5,135 nucleotides of DNA from Alcanivorax sp. GTDB taxonomy: Bacteria; Pseudomonadota; Gammaproteobacteria; Pseudomonadales; Alcanivoracaceae. A program made the translations under genes and the position numbers. The notes beneath the pieces are model-generated. The model did no database searches. It saw only the letters and a program-made list of their open reading frames with translations, and was not told the DNA's origin. The stretch covers positions 1 through 5,135 of the forward strand of contig SLJS01000101.1 in the NCBI GenBank assembly GCA_007135015.1. The letters are read 5' to 3'. Of the stretch, positions 1 through 5,135 are shown piece by piece. How positions within the stretch are numbered: position 1 is the stretch's first letter; every line of letters begins with the position of its first letter.

Positions 1-496
1 CGCCTTTTTCCTCCGTACTGCAGGGCTGCTTGCCCTTCTTGTGGCCGCTGGTCTCGCCCGGGCCGACCAGGCCCCTGACTTTACCCTGCCTGATGGTGAA
101 GGCGCCGAGCGCATGCTCTCGCAGCAGCGCGGCAAGGTGGTCATGATCAACTTCTGGGCATCCTGGTGTGCCCCCTGTCGCAAGGAGATGCCGGAGCTTG
201 AACGGATCTGGCGGGACTACCGCGACCGGGATTTCATGTTGTGGGGCATCAATCTGGATCGCAGCGCGGAACTGGCGGACGAGTTCCTCGAGGACATGGA
301 GCTGAGCTTTCCCATACTGTATGACCCGGACCATGAAGTGCCGGATCTTTACGAAGTCCCCGGAATGCCCACCACGGTACTAGTGGACCGTGACGGCATC
401 CTGCGCCACGTCAATCACGGCTACCGGCCCGGTGACGAGGACAAGTACCGGGAGCAGGCGCGGCAACTGCTGCTTGAAGACGCCGACGGTCAGTGA
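1..496 (+). CDS. TlpA/ResA-family thiol-disulfide oxidoreductase, exported (5' partial)
   Basis: Periplasmic thioredoxin-fold protein that probably reduces or shuffles disulfides in exported proteins or cytochrome c maturation partners; the exact client cannot be told. The open frame runs in from before base 2. Its first visible residues are a hydrophobic stretch (LLALLVAAGLARA) ending in an A-R-A signal peptidase I-like site, with cleavage expected after base 64. No ATG or TTG lies in this frame at the window edge, and the GTG at 41 would cut the signal sequence in half, so the true start is upstream. The active site WCAPC follows the first core strand (Cys codons 167-169 and 176-178), and the cis-proline loop GMPTT is present (Pro codon 368-370). 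The AlkyI hydroperoxide reductase/TSA-like opening APDFTLPD is typical of TlpA and ResA proteins. The mature part is about 143 residues, normal for a single-domain member. It ends with TGA at 494-496, 151 bp before tadA. Family is secure; the specific gene name is not. Confidence 0.9.
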   Translation, partial: AFFLRTAGLLALLVAAGLARADQAPDFTLPDGEGAERMLSQQRGKVVMINFWASWCAPCRKEMPELERIWRDYRDRDFMLWGINLDRSAELADEFLEDMELSFPILYDPDHEVPDLYEVPGMPTTVLVDRDGILRHVNHGYRPGDEDKYREQARQLLLEDADGQ

Positions 497-647
497 TCGG
501 CGGCCAGTCCGGTACAAGCGCCGGGCGCCTGCATGAGCAATTTCCTTTTTCCGAGCCTGGCTGTATGTTCCCGGAAACCGGGTGACCGGGAAACGGCACA
601 GGGCAATGGCAGCCGGTTGCGGCGCGGGGCGAATTCGGGGATGGACT

Positions 648-1106
648 ATGAATGACAAGACGGACATCCACTGGATGAGCCGGGCCATGGAACTGGCGCG
701 GCGGGCGGAAGAGGTCGGAGAAGTGCCCGTGGGCGCGGTGGTGGTGCGCGACGGCGAGCTGCTCGGCAGCGGCTGGAACCGGCCGGTGGGCGCACGGGAC
801 CCCAGTGCCCACGCGGAGATCCTGGCATTGCGTGATGCCGCGCGCCGGGCGGACAACTACCGTCTGCCCGGCGCCACGCTCTATGTGACCATCGAACCCT
901 GCACCATGTGCTTCGGAGCCATGGTGCACGCGCGCGTGGCGCGCCTGGTCTACGGCGCCGCCGAGCCTCGCGCCGGTGTCTGCGAGAGCAGTCTGCAGCT
1001 GCCCGAACAGGACTTCTACAACCACAAACTTGAAGTCACCGGCGGCATCCTGGCCGAGGAGTCCGCGGACATGCTGAAGGCGTTCTTTCGGGCCAGAAGG
1101 CAATAG
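648..1106 (+). CDS. tadA: tRNA-specific adenosine-34 deaminase TadA
   Basis: Deaminates adenosine to inosine at the wobble position of tRNA-Arg(ACG) in the cytoplasm, an essential reaction in most bacteria. The 152-residue product has the cytidine/deoxycytidylate deaminase fold: substrate strand EVPVGAVVV (25-33), the HAEI motif with zinc ligand His55 and proton-shuttling Glu57, and EPCTMC with zinc ligands Cys85 and Cys88. The following GAMVHARVARLVYGA block and C-terminal ILAEESADML..FFRARR match E. coli TadA closely. The ATG at 648 is preferred because GGGGA (637-641) lies six bases upstream and the protein then has the usual length. In-frame GTG 582 and ATG 606 would add a Gly/Arg-rich tail not expected in the family. 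An out-of-frame ATG at 641 opens only a four-codon frame ending at TGA 653-655. No clear terminator separates it from the TlpA-like gene, but the 151-bp gap suggests its own promoter. The region downstream is a repeat cluster. Confidence 0.96.
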   Translation: MNDKTDIHWMSRAMELARRAEEVGEVPVGAVVVRDGELLGSGWNRPVGARDPSAHAEILALRDAARRADNYRLPGATLYVTIEPCTMCFGAMVHARVARLVYGAAEPRAGVCESSLQLPEQDFYNHKLEVTGGILAEESADMLKAFFRARRQ

Positions 1107-1186
1107 CCCGCAGCGGAAACTCTGCGGCAAGACGAGAAGGAGTGAAGTACGGGAAGGCATCGAGCAGTGCGGCTTTCGTGGCCTGG

Positions 1187-1328
1187 CCCCTCTCCCCCAG
1201 GAGGGTGTCGTAAAAGCCCTTCGTTGGCAGGGCGAGCTGATAAACGGACCCCCTCCCCCTCACGGGGGAGGGAGCTTCCTTGTTCGGTCGTCGAGGGTTT
1301 TTACGACACCCTCACCAGGGGAGAGGGG
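1187..1328. repeat. 142-bp element with ~33-bp inverted ends and nested hairpins
   Basis: The left arm (1187-1219) and the right arm (1295-1328) are inverted copies. They share the outer 11 bases CCCCTCTCCCC and the inner 15-base core GAGGGTGTCGTAAAA without mismatch (1201-1215 against 1299-1313), with a few substitutions and one length difference between these blocks. Inside lie a 5-bp hairpin (1216-1220 with 1229-1233) and a perfect 9-bp hairpin CCCTCCCCC/GGGGGAGGG (1251-1259 with 1264-1272, loop TCAC). A transcript could fold into one long stem with two inner stem-loops. The layout resembles the non-autonomous or REP-like extragenic repeats common in proteobacteria. There is no transposase and no clear target duplication. 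It may also serve as a transcription barrier after tadA. Confidence 0.7.
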
Positions 1329-1379
1329 ACCCTCCAGCAAGGCCGTGCCCTGAAGGGCCTTCTCGCATGGCGAACGTGG

Positions 1380-1404
1380 GCAGGGTGCGCAATGCGCACC
1401 CTGC
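1380..1404. repeat. Perfect 25-bp palindrome (GCAGGGTGCGCA arms)
   Basis: Arms of 12 bases (1380-1391 and 1393-1404) are exact reverse complements around one central A. The motif GGGTGCGC..ATGCGCACCC recurs in the terminator-like hairpin at 1766-1795, so the two are probably related extragenic repeats. I recall near-identical GGGTGCGCAATGCGCACCC sequences as common intergenic palindromes in proteobacteria, but cannot check this here. There is no T-run, so an intrinsic terminator is unlikely. Confidence 0.7.
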
Positions 1405-1453
1405 GGCCTGGCCGGGAAAGCTTCTTCGCGAGACCCTCCTGTTCCGGACGTTC

Positions 1454-1485
1454 CCCGGATTACGGCCTGCGGCCTTCATCCGGGC
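1454..1485. repeat. CCCGGAT/ATCCGGG extragenic palindrome
   Basis: Outer arms CCCGGAT (1454-1460) and ATCCGGG (1478-1484) pair, as do inner GGCC blocks (1464-1467 with 1471-1474, loop TGC). The right arm can instead pair with the GCCCGGAT that begins the next element: 1478-1485 and 1488-1495 form an 8-bp inverted repeat with a two-base spacer. This CCCGGATTACG..CATCCGGG design is a familiar style of intergenic repeat in high-GC proteobacteria. Confidence 0.6.
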
Positions 1486-1487
1486 GA

Positions 1488-1732
1488 GCCCGGATATTGC
1501 ACCAAACCACTCCTGTAATCGAAGAGAAAAGCGGTTATAGGGGCTTTTCAGAGGGCTCCAGGCACTCTTTTCATGGTGACGTTTACGTTTGCCATGCACT
1601 TCGCCTGGTCTGGCCGCCGTCAGGCGCACGTGCTCCTTCAACCGTAGTCCCTGCTACGGTTTCAGTCGCGAGCGCTCCTGACGACGCCCATCCGCGGCGC
1701 CAATTACATGGCATTTGGCGCAATATCCGGGC
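1488..1732. mobile_element. Candidate MITE-like element, 245 bp, 19-bp terminal inverted repeats
   Basis: The ends 1488-1506 and 1714-1732 are inverted copies over 19 bases with a single mismatch (A at 1501), including a perfect 13-base GCCCGGATATTGC end. The left part of the interior, about 1501-1610, is visibly poorer in GC than the flanking genes. The right part holds an 8-bp hairpin AACCGTAG/CTACGGTT (1640-1647 with 1654-1661) and a 7-bp hairpin GCGCCAA/TTGGCGC (1697-1703 with 1715-1721). GGCGA lies directly left of the element (1483-1487) and again two bases right of it (1735-1739), a possible but imperfect target duplication. There is no full transposase; on the minus strand a short basic peptide frame (about 1490-1653) ends upstream at an in-frame stop and is not identifiable. 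It could be a MITE, a transposon remnant, or simply another extragenic repeat. Confidence 0.45.
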
Positions 1733-1765
1733 CAGGCGATAACGGTTACACGGAGGCCGGAACGA

Positions 1766-1800
1766 AAAGGGGTGCGCCGTCATGCGCACCCCTTTCTGTT
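1766..1800. terminator. Probable bidirectional rho-independent terminator after mltF
   Basis: A perfect 12-bp stem (AAAGGGGTGCGC at 1766-1777, GCGCACCCCTTT at 1784-1795) encloses a six-base loop. It lies 42 bp beyond the mltF stop. Read on the minus strand the stem ends in TTTTCGTT, and on the plus strand in TTTCTGTTT, so it can stop transcripts from either side, as suits a gap between convergent genes. The T-runs are short and interrupted, so efficiency is uncertain. Confidence 0.65.
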
Positions 1801-1837
1801 TCCGACCGCTGAAGACCGGCCGCCGACCACCTTTTTC

Positions 1838-3247
1838 CTATTTCATGGCCAGCTGCAGCGGCTGGTGTTTCTCCGAGTTGGCGGCCCAGACCATGGTGTT
1901 GTAGTAGCGCTGGATATGGCGCACATAAATGACCGCCTGGCCGCCGCCGCGGGCATAGCCGCGGCGGGCTTGCTGATAATATTCCGGCTGGCGCAGCAGC
2001 GGAAGGCGCTGGCGCACTTGCGCCCAGGAGTCCGGGTCGTCGCCCTGGCGTTGCGTGAGAATGCGGGCATCCTCCACATGGCCGATACCCACGTTGTAGG
2101 CGGCTACCGCCATCCAGGTACGGTCCGGCTCGTCGATGCGCTCGGGAATGCGGTCATGGAGCTTGCGCAGATAGGCCGCGCCCGCATGAATGCTTTCTAT
2201 GGGGTCGGTGCGGTCGTCAACACCCATTTCCCGGGCGGTGCGACGGGTGAGCATCATCAGCCCCCGCACGCCAGTGGGCGAGACCGCAGCGGGATCCCAG
2301 AGCGATTCCTGGTACCCCAGGGCAGCCAGCAGCCGCCAGTCGAATCCGGTTTCCTCGCCCGCCTTGCGAAACTCGTCCGCGTATTCCGGAAGGCGGGTCT
2401 CGATATGACGAATGAAATAGCGCGCGGAATACAGGTTGAACTGTTCCTTCTCACCGTAGAACCGTTGCCGGAGTTCGGCAATCCGGCCATTGGTGCGGGC
2501 ACCGGTGAGATAACGCTGTGCGGCACGGTAGAGGCTGTGGTCGGTGCCGGGGCTGAAGGCCCAGGCGAGATGGCCGTCTCCCAGTTCCAGTCCCGCGCCC
2601 AGCTCGGGGAAGAGGGCGCGCTGGACCAGGAAATCGTTGGAGTCGACCAGGGTGTAGTCGTATTCCCCTTCCTCGACCAGCATCAGCAGTCGCTCGGAGG
2701 TGGCGCCTTCGATGGTGCTGATCTGCAGTCCGGGAATAGCGCCTTCTTCCTTGAGTGTGGTCAGCCGTTCTTCATGACTGCTGCCGGCGAGCACCACCAT
2801 GGTGCTGTCTTCCAGGTCCGCCAGTTTCCGGGGACGGTGTTCCCCGCGGCGATAGATCACCTGTTCGGTGACACTCATGTAGGGTGTGCTAAAGCGCAGG
2901 CGCTGCCTGCGCTGATCGGTGACGCTCAGCCCGGCGGCGGCGAGATCCACTCTGCCTCTTTCCACCATGCGGAACAGTTCATTCAGTGAGTCGGCATGGC
3001 GGACTTCCAGCTTCACGCCCAGTTGCCGGGCAAAGCCCCGGGCCAGCTCATATTCCAGACCCGTGGAACCGTGCTGGTCGCGGTAATAGGCGGTGGGCGC
3101 GCTGCGGGTAACGATGGTCAGGGTGCCCCGTTCAAGCACCCGTTCCAGTCCGGAGGGTTCCGGGCGCATGGCCATGACCAGACCCACCGCGCAAAGAAGC
3201 ATGATCGGCGTGAAAAGGTAGCTGATCCTGCGCAACATCATCTTCAT
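1838..3247 (-). CDS. mltF: Membrane-bound lytic murein transglycosylase F
   Basis: Cleaves the MurNAc-GlcNAc bond of peptidoglycan with formation of 1,6-anhydroMurNAc, acting at the periplasmic face and contributing to wall turnover. The 469-residue product has a basic start and one hydrophobic segment (about 6-27) that is a signal or anchor. A family-3 solute-binding domain follows (about 40-270; GLEYELARGFARQLGVKLEV at 63-82, VDLAAAGLSV from 100), then an SLT lysozyme-like domain (about 280-440). The catalytic glutamate is Glu314 in GYQESLWDP, with SPTGVRG (323-329), MMLT (331-334) and AAYNVGIGH (382-390). This two-domain layout is diagnostic of MltF. The start at ATG 3245-3247 is chosen because GGAAG (3253-3257) lies five bases upstream and the hydrophobic segment then sits at the N-terminus; the frame could extend to 3322, but the extra 25 residues are polar and unlike a leader. 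The C-terminus is shorter than that of E. coli MltF, lacking its low-complexity tail. It is divergent from purL. Confidence 0.96.
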   Translation of the reverse strand: MKMMLRRISYLFTPIMLLCAVGLVMAMRPEPSGLERVLERGTLTIVTRSAPTAYYRDQHGSTGLEYELARGFARQLGVKLEVRHADSLNELFRMVERGRVDLAAAGLSVTDQRRQRLRFSTPYMSVTEQVIYRRGEHRPRKLADLEDSTMVVLAGSSHEERLTTLKEEGAIPGLQISTIEGATSERLLMLVEEGEYDYTLVDSNDFLVQRALFPELGAGLELGDGHLAWAFSPGTDHSLYRAAQRYLTGARTNGRIAELRQRFYGEKEQFNLYSARYFIRHIETRLPEYADEFRKAGEETGFDWRLLAALGYQESLWDPAAVSPTGVRGLMMLTRRTAREMGVDDRTDPIESIHAGAAYLRKLHDRIPERIDEPDRTWMAVAAYNVGIGHVEDARILTQRQGDDPDSWAQVRQRLPLLRQPEYYQQARRGYARGGGQAVIYVRHIQRYYNTMVWAANSEKHQPLQLAMK

Positions 3248-3363
3248 GTTCGCTTCCGGTTTGCAGTTCCGTTTCAGACAGGGAGTTCGTTGCTCCGTGT
3301 CCGGATGGGCCGGTACTGACAAGACTCCGGCCGCGGCCTTCTGGGCCAGCGAGTGGCGAATTC

Positions 3364-3379
3364 TGTGAATCGCGTCACT
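3364..3379. promoter_or_regulatory. CRP/Vfr-like site, TGTGA-N6-TCACT
   Basis: TGTGA (3364-3368) and TCACT (3375-3379), separated by six bases, match nine of the ten core positions of the CRP-family consensus TGTGA-N6-TCACA. It lies about 117 bp upstream of the mltF start and 250 bp upstream of purL, so mltF is the likelier target. A single short match in 382 bp can arise by chance, and the presence of a CRP homologue is not shown here. Confidence 0.35.
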
Positions 3380-3425
3380 GTTTCGCGGAGAACTCTATCA
3401 CCGAAATCTGTCAGGCACGATCGCT

Positions 3426-3438
3426 ATTGTCCGACAAT
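3426..3438. promoter_or_regulatory. Perfect ATTGTC-C-GACAAT palindrome, GntR/FadR-type operator candidate
   Basis: Two 6-base arms (3426-3431 and 3433-3438) are exact reverse complements around one C. The centre fits the TNGTNNNACNA core known for FadR-subfamily GntR repressors. The overlapping ACAATTGT (3434-3441) is also self-complementary. TAAAAT follows at 3441-3446 and could be a -10 box on the plus strand, though no matching -35 is visible. The site lies in the middle of the divergent spacer, so it could serve either gene. No regulator gene is present in the window. Confidence 0.35.
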
Positions 3439-3478
3439 TGTAAAATCTGATTGGCCCTGGCGACGGAGCTGACCGTTT

Positions 3479-3500
3479 CTTCCGGTGGGGCCACCGGAAG
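3479..3500. repeat. Perfect 10-bp hairpin CTTCCGGTGG/CCACCGGAAG
   Basis: Arms 3479-3488 and 3491-3500 pair exactly around two G bases (in practice a slightly larger loop). No T-run follows, so it is not an intrinsic terminator. Its right arm overlaps the Shine-Dalgarno-like AGGAGG at 3499-3504, which stands one base before an ATG (3506). In a purL leader transcript this would be a stable structure 130 bases upstream of the start codon; its role is unknown. Confidence 0.5.
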
Positions 3501-3559
3501 GAGGAATGACCCGCACGGACACCCCCCCGGAAACCATGCTGAGCGGTGCCCTGGGCGAC

Positions 3560-3588
3560 TCCCATCAATCAGGCAAATCCCGTATCAT
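3560..3588 (+). promoter_or_regulatory. Possible purL promoter (-10 TATCAT)
   Basis: TATCAT at 3583-3588 matches the sigma-70 -10 consensus in five of six positions and lies about 42 bp before the purL start. The hexamer 17 bp upstream (TCCCAT, 3560-3565) is a poor -35 box, so an activator or another promoter may be needed. This rests on one hexamer only. Confidence 0.3.
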
Positions 3589-3629
3589 TGCGCCTCTTTT
3601 TCACCCTCCCCGAACAGGCTGGAAAGCGC

Positions 3630-5135
3630 ATGTTGATACTGCCCGGAAACGCCGCCTTGTCCCGCTTTCGCCGGGAAAAGCTGCTTGAAAACCTCCCCGG
3701 TGTGGAGGACGTGGGCGCCCGTTATGTGCATTTCGTCTCCCTGAAGGCATCGCTGTCCGACCGGGATCGTGCGGTGCTGGACAGGCTGCTCGAGTATGGG
3801 CCGGCCGAGGAGGAACCGCTGCCCCCTGGGCAGCAACTGGTGGTGGTGCCGCGGCCGGGCACCCGCTCGCCCTGGTCGTCCCGGGCCACCGATATCTGCC
3901 ACAACGCCGGGCTGGATGCGGTGGAGCGCGTGGAGCGTGGCGTGGAGTACCGGCTGGTGCCGGCTCCGGGCACCAATGTGGAGCCGGGCACCGAGGTGGC
4001 CGCGGCGCTGCATGACCGCATGACCGAGGCCGTGCTGGCCACCCTGGAGGAAGCCGAAGCTCTGTTTGATCACCAGGAGCCGGCGCCGCTGACCCGGGTG
4101 GATCTGCTCGCGGGAGGACGTGAAGCCCTGGAGGAGGCCAACGGGGAACTGGGCCTGGCCCTGGCCGACGATGAGATCGATTACCTGGTCGAGCAGTTCG
4201 GCCGGCTGGGGCGGAACCCGTCGGATGCCGAGCTGATGATGTTCGCCCAGGCCAACTCGGAGCATTGCCGGCACAAGATCTTCAACGCCGAATGGCGGAT
4301 TGATGGAGAGGAACAGCCGCTGAGCCTCTTTGCCATGATCCGCAATACCCACAGCCAGCACCCCGAAGGCGTGCTCTCCGCCTACCACGACAATGCGGCG
4401 GTCATGGCCGGCCACCGGGTCCGGCGCCTGTTCCCGGAGCCGGGCGACGGCGTCTATCGCTATGCCGGCGCCAGCACCGGCATCCTGATGAAGGTGGAGA
4501 CCCACAACCATCCCACCGCCATTGCACCGCGGCCCGGTGCCGCCACCGGTGCTGGTGGCGAGATCCGTGACGAGGGCGCCACGGGACGGGGCGCGCAGCC
4601 GCGTGCCGGGCTGACCGGCTTTTCCGTGTCCAATCTGCGGATTCCCGGATTCGAGCAACCCTGGGAGCGTGATTACGGACGCCCGGAGCGCATCGCCTCG
4701 CCGCTTCGCATCATGATCGAGGCGCCGGTGGGCGCGGCGTCCTTCAACAACGAATTCGGCCGTCCCAACCTCTGCGGCTATTTCCGTACGCTGGAAATGC
4801 AGGCTCCGGGCCTGGACGGCGGTCAGGTGCGCGGCTATCACAAGCCGATCATGATCGCCGGCGGACTGGGCACCATCCGCGAGGAGCTGGTGAACAAGGA
4901 AGACATTCCCCCGGGCGCAAAGATCATCGTGCTCGGCGGTCCGGCCATGCTTATCGGCCTGGGCGGCGGGGCGGCTTCGTCCATGACGTCCGGGCAGAGC
5001 TCCGAAGGGCTGGATTTCGCCTCGGTGCAGCGGGACAACCCGGAGATCCAGCGCCGCTGCCAGGAAGTGATCGACCGCTGCTGGGCACGGGGCGAAGCCA
5101 ACCCGGTGTTGTCCATTCACGACGTGGGCGCCGGC
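3630..5135 (+). CDS. purL: Phosphoribosylformylglycinamidine synthase PurL, large form (3' partial)
   Basis: Catalyses the ATP- and glutamine-dependent conversion of FGAR to FGAM, the fourth step of de novo purine synthesis, in the cytoplasm. The first 502 residues are visible; the single-chain gammaproteobacterial enzyme has about 1,290-1,300, so roughly 60% (second synthetase half and glutaminase domain) lies beyond the window. Domains seen are a PurS-like N-terminal region (about 1-140, with RPGTRSPWSSRATDI), a helical linker, and the start of the first AIR-synthase-like FGAM synthetase unit: ANSEHCRHK (208-216), MKVETHNHPTA (287-297), GGEIRDEGATGRGA (309-322), GAASFNNEFGRP (368-379) and GGPAMLIGLGGG (436-447). 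The long N-terminal region before ANSEHCRHK shows this is the large fused type, not the small PurL of the PurS/PurQ/PurL complex. The start ATG 3630 has GGAAAG at 3621-3626. The frame is unbroken to the end and close to E. coli PurL throughout. It is divergent from mltF, the usual gammaproteobacterial arrangement. Confidence 0.97.
   Translation, partial: MLILPGNAALSRFRREKLLENLPGVEDVGARYVHFVSLKASLSDRDRAVLDRLLEYGPAEEEPLPPGQQLVVVPRPGTRSPWSSRATDICHNAGLDAVERVERGVEYRLVPAPGTNVEPGTEVAAALHDRMTEAVLATLEEAEALFDHQEPAPLTRVDLLAGGREALEEANGELGLALADDEIDYLVEQFGRLGRNPSDAELMMFAQANSEHCRHKIFNAEWRIDGEEQPLSLFAMIRNTHSQHPEGVLSAYHDNAAVMAGHRVRRLFPEPGDGVYRYAGASTGILMKVETHNHPTAIAPRPGAATGAGGEIRDEGATGRGAQPRAGLTGFSVSNLRIPGFEQPWERDYGRPERIASPLRIMIEAPVGAASFNNEFGRPNLCGYFRTLEMQAPGLDGGQVRGYHKPIMIAGGLGTIREELVNKEDIPPGAKIIVLGGPAMLIGLGGGAASSMTSGQSSEGLDFASVQRDNPEIQRRCQEVIDRCWARGEANPVLSIHDVGAG

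Larger units (their letters stand above)
1107..1837. other. 731-bp non-coding region rich in inverted repeats
   Basis: This stretch between the convergent genes tadA and mltF contains no convincing gene. Open frames on both strands are short, lack good ribosome sites and run through palindromes, which explains peptides such as GFYDTL appearing in frames on both strands. The content is a series of inverted repeats listed separately. Bases 1107-1186 hold only a weak 6-bp hairpin (1108-1113 with 1122-1127, loop 8) without a T-run, so tadA has no obvious intrinsic terminator of its own. Bases 1330-1379 and 1405-1453 show nothing I can identify. Confidence 0.8.
3248..3629. other. 382-bp divergent mltF/purL intergenic control region
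   Basis: No convincing gene lies here. It must carry promoters for both neighbours, and GC falls around 3380-3450, where the palindromic motifs are. I see a CRP-like site, a GntR-type palindrome, a 10-bp hairpin and a weak -10 box before purL, listed separately. I could not place a good -35/-10 pair for mltF, and I see no match to the enteric PurR operator (ACGCAAACGTTTGCGT) upstream of purL. Confidence 0.75.

Noticed and set aside
568..592. Inverted repeat TTCCCGG/CCGGGAA between the TlpA-like gene and tadA as a terminator
   Set aside because: Only 7 bp of stem with an 11-base loop and no T-run; a TATGTT at 564-569 nearby is also too weak to call a promoter.
641..655. Four-codon upstream frame (ATG GAC TAT GAA TGA) overlapping the tadA start as a coupling signal
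   Set aside because: Too short to distinguish from chance, and GGGGA at 637-641 fits the tadA ATG at 648 and overlaps this ATG.
411..1160. 249-codon minus-strand open frame over the TlpA-like gene end and tadA
   Set aside because: It is the antisense shadow of tadA, which carries all its zinc and catalytic motifs on the plus strand.
1187..1404. CRISPR array
   Set aside because: The repeats are inverted and of different sequence, not regularly spaced direct repeats with unique spacers.
1312..1653. Minus-strand open frame with a basic peptide (KEHVRLTAARPGEVHGKRKR) that could be a transposase remnant
   Set aside because: It begins at a TTG just after a stop, has no ribosome site, runs through two palindromes and shows no motif I can name. 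It is more likely read-through of the repeat cluster.
1167..1742. 191-codon plus-strand open frame across the tadA-mltF spacer
   Set aside because: It crosses the inverted repeats, is rich in Arg/Pro/Ser as expected from non-coding GC-rich DNA, and shows no domain or plausible start signal.
1715..2989. 424-codon plus-strand open frame
   Set aside because: It is antisense to mltF, whose two recognised domains and catalytic motifs account for the region; long antisense frames are usual in GC-rich genes.
3585..5120. 511-codon minus-strand open frame
   Set aside because: It lies antisense to purL, which matches the known enzyme over its whole visible length. The antisense product is His/Gly/Arg-rich and unrecognisable.

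Overview
The window is GC-rich bacterial DNA with a housekeeping gene order typical of Gammaproteobacteria. tadA, mltF and purL lie together, with mltF divergent from purL, as they do in Escherichia coli and, from memory, in Pseudomonas. The protein sequences are clearly proteobacterial. High GC plus a periplasmic TlpA-type thioredoxin beside tadA would fit a Chromatiales/Ectothiorhodospiraceae-like organism, but the family assignment is a guess.

Layout: positions 1-496 hold the 3' part of an exported TlpA-like thiol-disulfide protein whose start lies outside the window. Positions 648-1106 hold tadA (tRNA adenosine deaminase). Positions 1107-1837 are a 731-bp stretch with no convincing gene, densely packed with inverted repeats: a 142-bp nested element (1187-1328), a perfect 25-bp palindrome (1380-1404), a CCCGGAT-type palindrome (1454-1485), a 245-bp segment of lower GC bounded by 19-bp inverted ends (1488-1732), and a terminator-like hairpin (1766-1795). 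Positions 1838-3247 on the minus strand hold mltF, a membrane-anchored lytic transglycosylase. Positions 3248-3629 are the divergent mltF/purL control region, with two operator-like palindromes and a hairpin. Positions 3630-5135 hold the first 502 codons of purL, which continues past the window end.

The genes are not one pathway. tadA makes inosine at the tRNA wobble position, mltF trims peptidoglycan, purL performs step four of purine synthesis, and the TlpA-like protein handles periplasmic disulfides. They are linked by conserved order only.

I found no sign of a new multi-gene system. The parts that deserve a second look are non-coding: the repeat cluster between tadA and mltF, above all the 245-bp MITE-like segment, and the palindromes in the mltF/purL spacer.
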